DNA from: Endomychus coccineus
Taxonomy: Eukaryota > Arthropoda > Insecta > Coleoptera > Endomychidae
Assembly: GCA_958510875.1 (NCBI GenBank)
Contig: OY294070.1
Coordinates: 46,541,576-46,605,575, forward strand
Direction: 5' to 3'
Length of the DNA: 64,000 nt
The position numbers and the translations under genes were made by a program. Positions within the stretch are counted from its first letter, which is position 1. Every line of letters begins with the position of its first letter. Positions 62,761-64,000 of this stretch are shown here, in pieces. The notes under the pieces are model-generated. The model was not told where the DNA came from, ran no database searches, and worked only from the letters and a program-made list of their open reading frames with translations.

Positions 62761-64000
62761 GCAGATTTTTGGAAACTCCTCCTTCCCCCCCTCTGAGTGT
62801 TTCCGCTAAATGTTCTGCTCCTCTCGTTCATAACTATACTTTTCAGTTTATTGCACCTCATGGACGTGGCTTTATGTCCTTTGACATCGCAGAGGGGGCA
62901 GTAAGCTTCGTTTGTGCAGTCTTTCGCCTGATGTCCCAACTGTCCACAGTTGTGGCAGTTGTCTTTTCTTTCTTCTCCCGTGCACTGATGGGAGCGGTGA
63001 CCTATGCCCCAGCACCTATAGCACCTTTCCACTTCTACCCTTTCTTCTATTCTACAGTTGGTTAATCCGATTTTTATTCTTTCTCCGAGTTTGCTTCTAA
63101 CTGTCTTATCTATTTTGAGGGTGATGTTTTGTGTGCTCCTATAGCCCGGTCTTAGCGACGATAGGGTGTATTCCGCCTGGCCTAAAATCCGTTTGACTGC
63201 CGTGTCTACTTCTTCCTTTGTTGTCAGGTCGTCAATGTCCCTTATATGTAGTACCTTGTGCCCGTCCATGGGTTTTTTTGTTCGGGCGTCCACCCCAGCT
63301 TTAGTGATAATCTCGTTTCTTAGTATACTTGCACCCCCTTCTTTACCTGGATTAAGAGGTCACCAGTATTTGTCCTCTGTAAAGATGTGATCTCCACGTT
63401 TTTTCCCTCCATGTCTACATTTTCCTTCACCTTCTTCAGTAGTTCCGCGTAGGTGGCGCCTCTGTTTTTAACTAGAACTGTTTCTGTTTGTTTTTCAGTT
63501 TCATTCTTCTTTCCAGTCTCCCTGGGAGTGAGGATTGCCCATTTTGTTTCCTCTTGCCCCAGCTGGAATTCAAGTACTTTCCGTATGAGCAACCTGGTAT
63601 TTTCTTCAGGTGCCATTACCATCACCTTTTTCCTATCTTGTTTTTTAACCTCCTTTAGGAGTTTATCTATCCTGCGGTAGATTTCCTCCTGGCTCGTATC
63701 AGTACCATATGGTATCGTATATACGTATTTCTCTTTTTCATTCGGGCCTGCTTTTGAGCTTCTCCTGATGTCTATTATGTATTCTACACTCCCGTCAGCC
63801 GTCTCTTCAAGTAGCTCCACGGCTTCTGGGTGTTTTTTCCTGGCGAGTTTCAACAAGCCTGTTTGGCTGTCCTCTGGATTCGCGAATATGGCCCAGTCTA
63901 TTTCACTCCCCAGGTCGAGTGGGTTGCCTATTTCCACTTGTACCTTTTCAAACACTTCTTCTGGCCATTCTTGCTGCATGATCCTTTTCAGGTCCAGGTA
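62751..64000 (-). pseudogene. T14 ORF1 (gag-like), one frameshift, continues past edge
   Basis: 63979-63320 starts mid-protein (MQQEWPEEVFEKVQVEIG) and includes REEIYRRIDKLLK-like helical sequence and RTNTGDLLIQVKKG. A frameshift in a G-run near 63340 moves to the frame ending at 62751, with SILRNEIITKAGVDARTKKP, HIRDIDDLTTKEEVDTAV and knuckles CYRCWGIGHRSHQC, CHNCGQLGHQAKDC and CPLCDVKGHKATSMRC. The stop is TAA at 62753-62751, with ORF2 in the -1 frame across it. If the frameshift is a sequencing error the gene could be intact as far as seen. Confidence 0.75.

Larger units (their letters stand above)
59647..64000 (-). mobile_element. T14: telomeric LINE, best preserved, running off the right edge
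   Basis: A-tail of 17 (59647-59663) preceded on the sense strand by a C-run, 3' UTR to 59832, ORF2 59833 to about 62760, ORF1 from 62751 past the edge. ORF2 is uninterrupted. ORF1 has one frameshift. It is probably the youngest copy in the window together with the clean repeat on its left. Confidence 0.85.

Noticed and set aside
1..64000. rRNA or tRNA genes as LINE targets (R1/R2-like rDNA site)
   Set aside because: R1-clade elements often sit in 28S genes, but I found no rRNA or tRNA sequence. All readable junctions are in CCTAA repeat.

Overview
The window is arthropod, most likely insect, chromosome-end (telomeric or subtelomeric) DNA. Every gap between larger features holds (CCTAA)n-type repeat on the + strand, which is the insect TTAGG telomeric repeat read on its C-rich strand. 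Here it usually takes a 14-bp compound form, TTAGGTTAGGTTGG. I see no ordinary cellular gene, tRNA, rRNA or CRISPR. The order of insect cannot be settled from the sequence.

Nearly everything else is a head-to-tail and nested array of non-LTR retrotransposons of the R1 clade, resembling the telomere-targeted TRAS elements. I call the copies T1 to T14. All lie on the minus strand. Each reads, from high to low coordinate: 5' UTR, ORF1 (coiled coil plus CCHC knuckles), ORF2 (APE-type endonuclease, linker, reverse transcriptase, C-terminal Cys/His motif), 3' UTR, A-tail. The A-tails join the telomeric repeat at the same phase (CCTAACC then T-tract on +), as target-primed reverse transcription from a nick between C and T of the CCTAA strand would give. 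Layout: T1 1-1071 (partial); T2 1096-8470; T3 8504-13360; T4 13383-16514; T5 16557-22445; T6 22683-24222 fused to T7 24223-28690; T8 28809-32150; T9 32260-38695; T10 38718-40980; T11 41326-45440; T12 45619-51346; two ORF-less elements N1 51370-52338 and N2 52354-53321; T13 53322-59469; T14 59647 to beyond 64000. Almost all are decayed by frameshifts, stops and deletions. The best preserved frames are T7 ORF1 (618 codons) and T14 ORF2 (939 codons from its first ATG).

Other elements have landed in the array. T2 carries an apparently intact 2.59-kb DNA transposon with 33-bp terminal inverted repeats and a two-exon transposase gene. T3 carries an RNase H-bearing LINE and two jockey/CR1-like fragments. 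T8 and T9 carry fragments of (ATT)n-tailed LINEs, and the T9 fragment is itself interrupted by a 1.3-kb insert I cannot name.

The most notable signal is RNA structure. Five 5' UTRs end in about 100 nt that can fold as an HDV-like double pseudoknot whose first P1 nucleotide is the first nucleotide of the element. A second, sequence-unrelated version ends T4, N1 and N2, with compensatory changes in P1. N1 and N2 (about 950 bp, no ORF) are built of hairpins, one of which covaries between the copies, plus four degenerate CAGTACT repeats. Two lineages can be told apart. One has YADD polymerase motifs, an ORF1-ORF2 spacer rich in TGTGAT, and an endonuclease lacking the Asp of its SDH motif. The other has FADD, intact SDH and overlapping ORFs.
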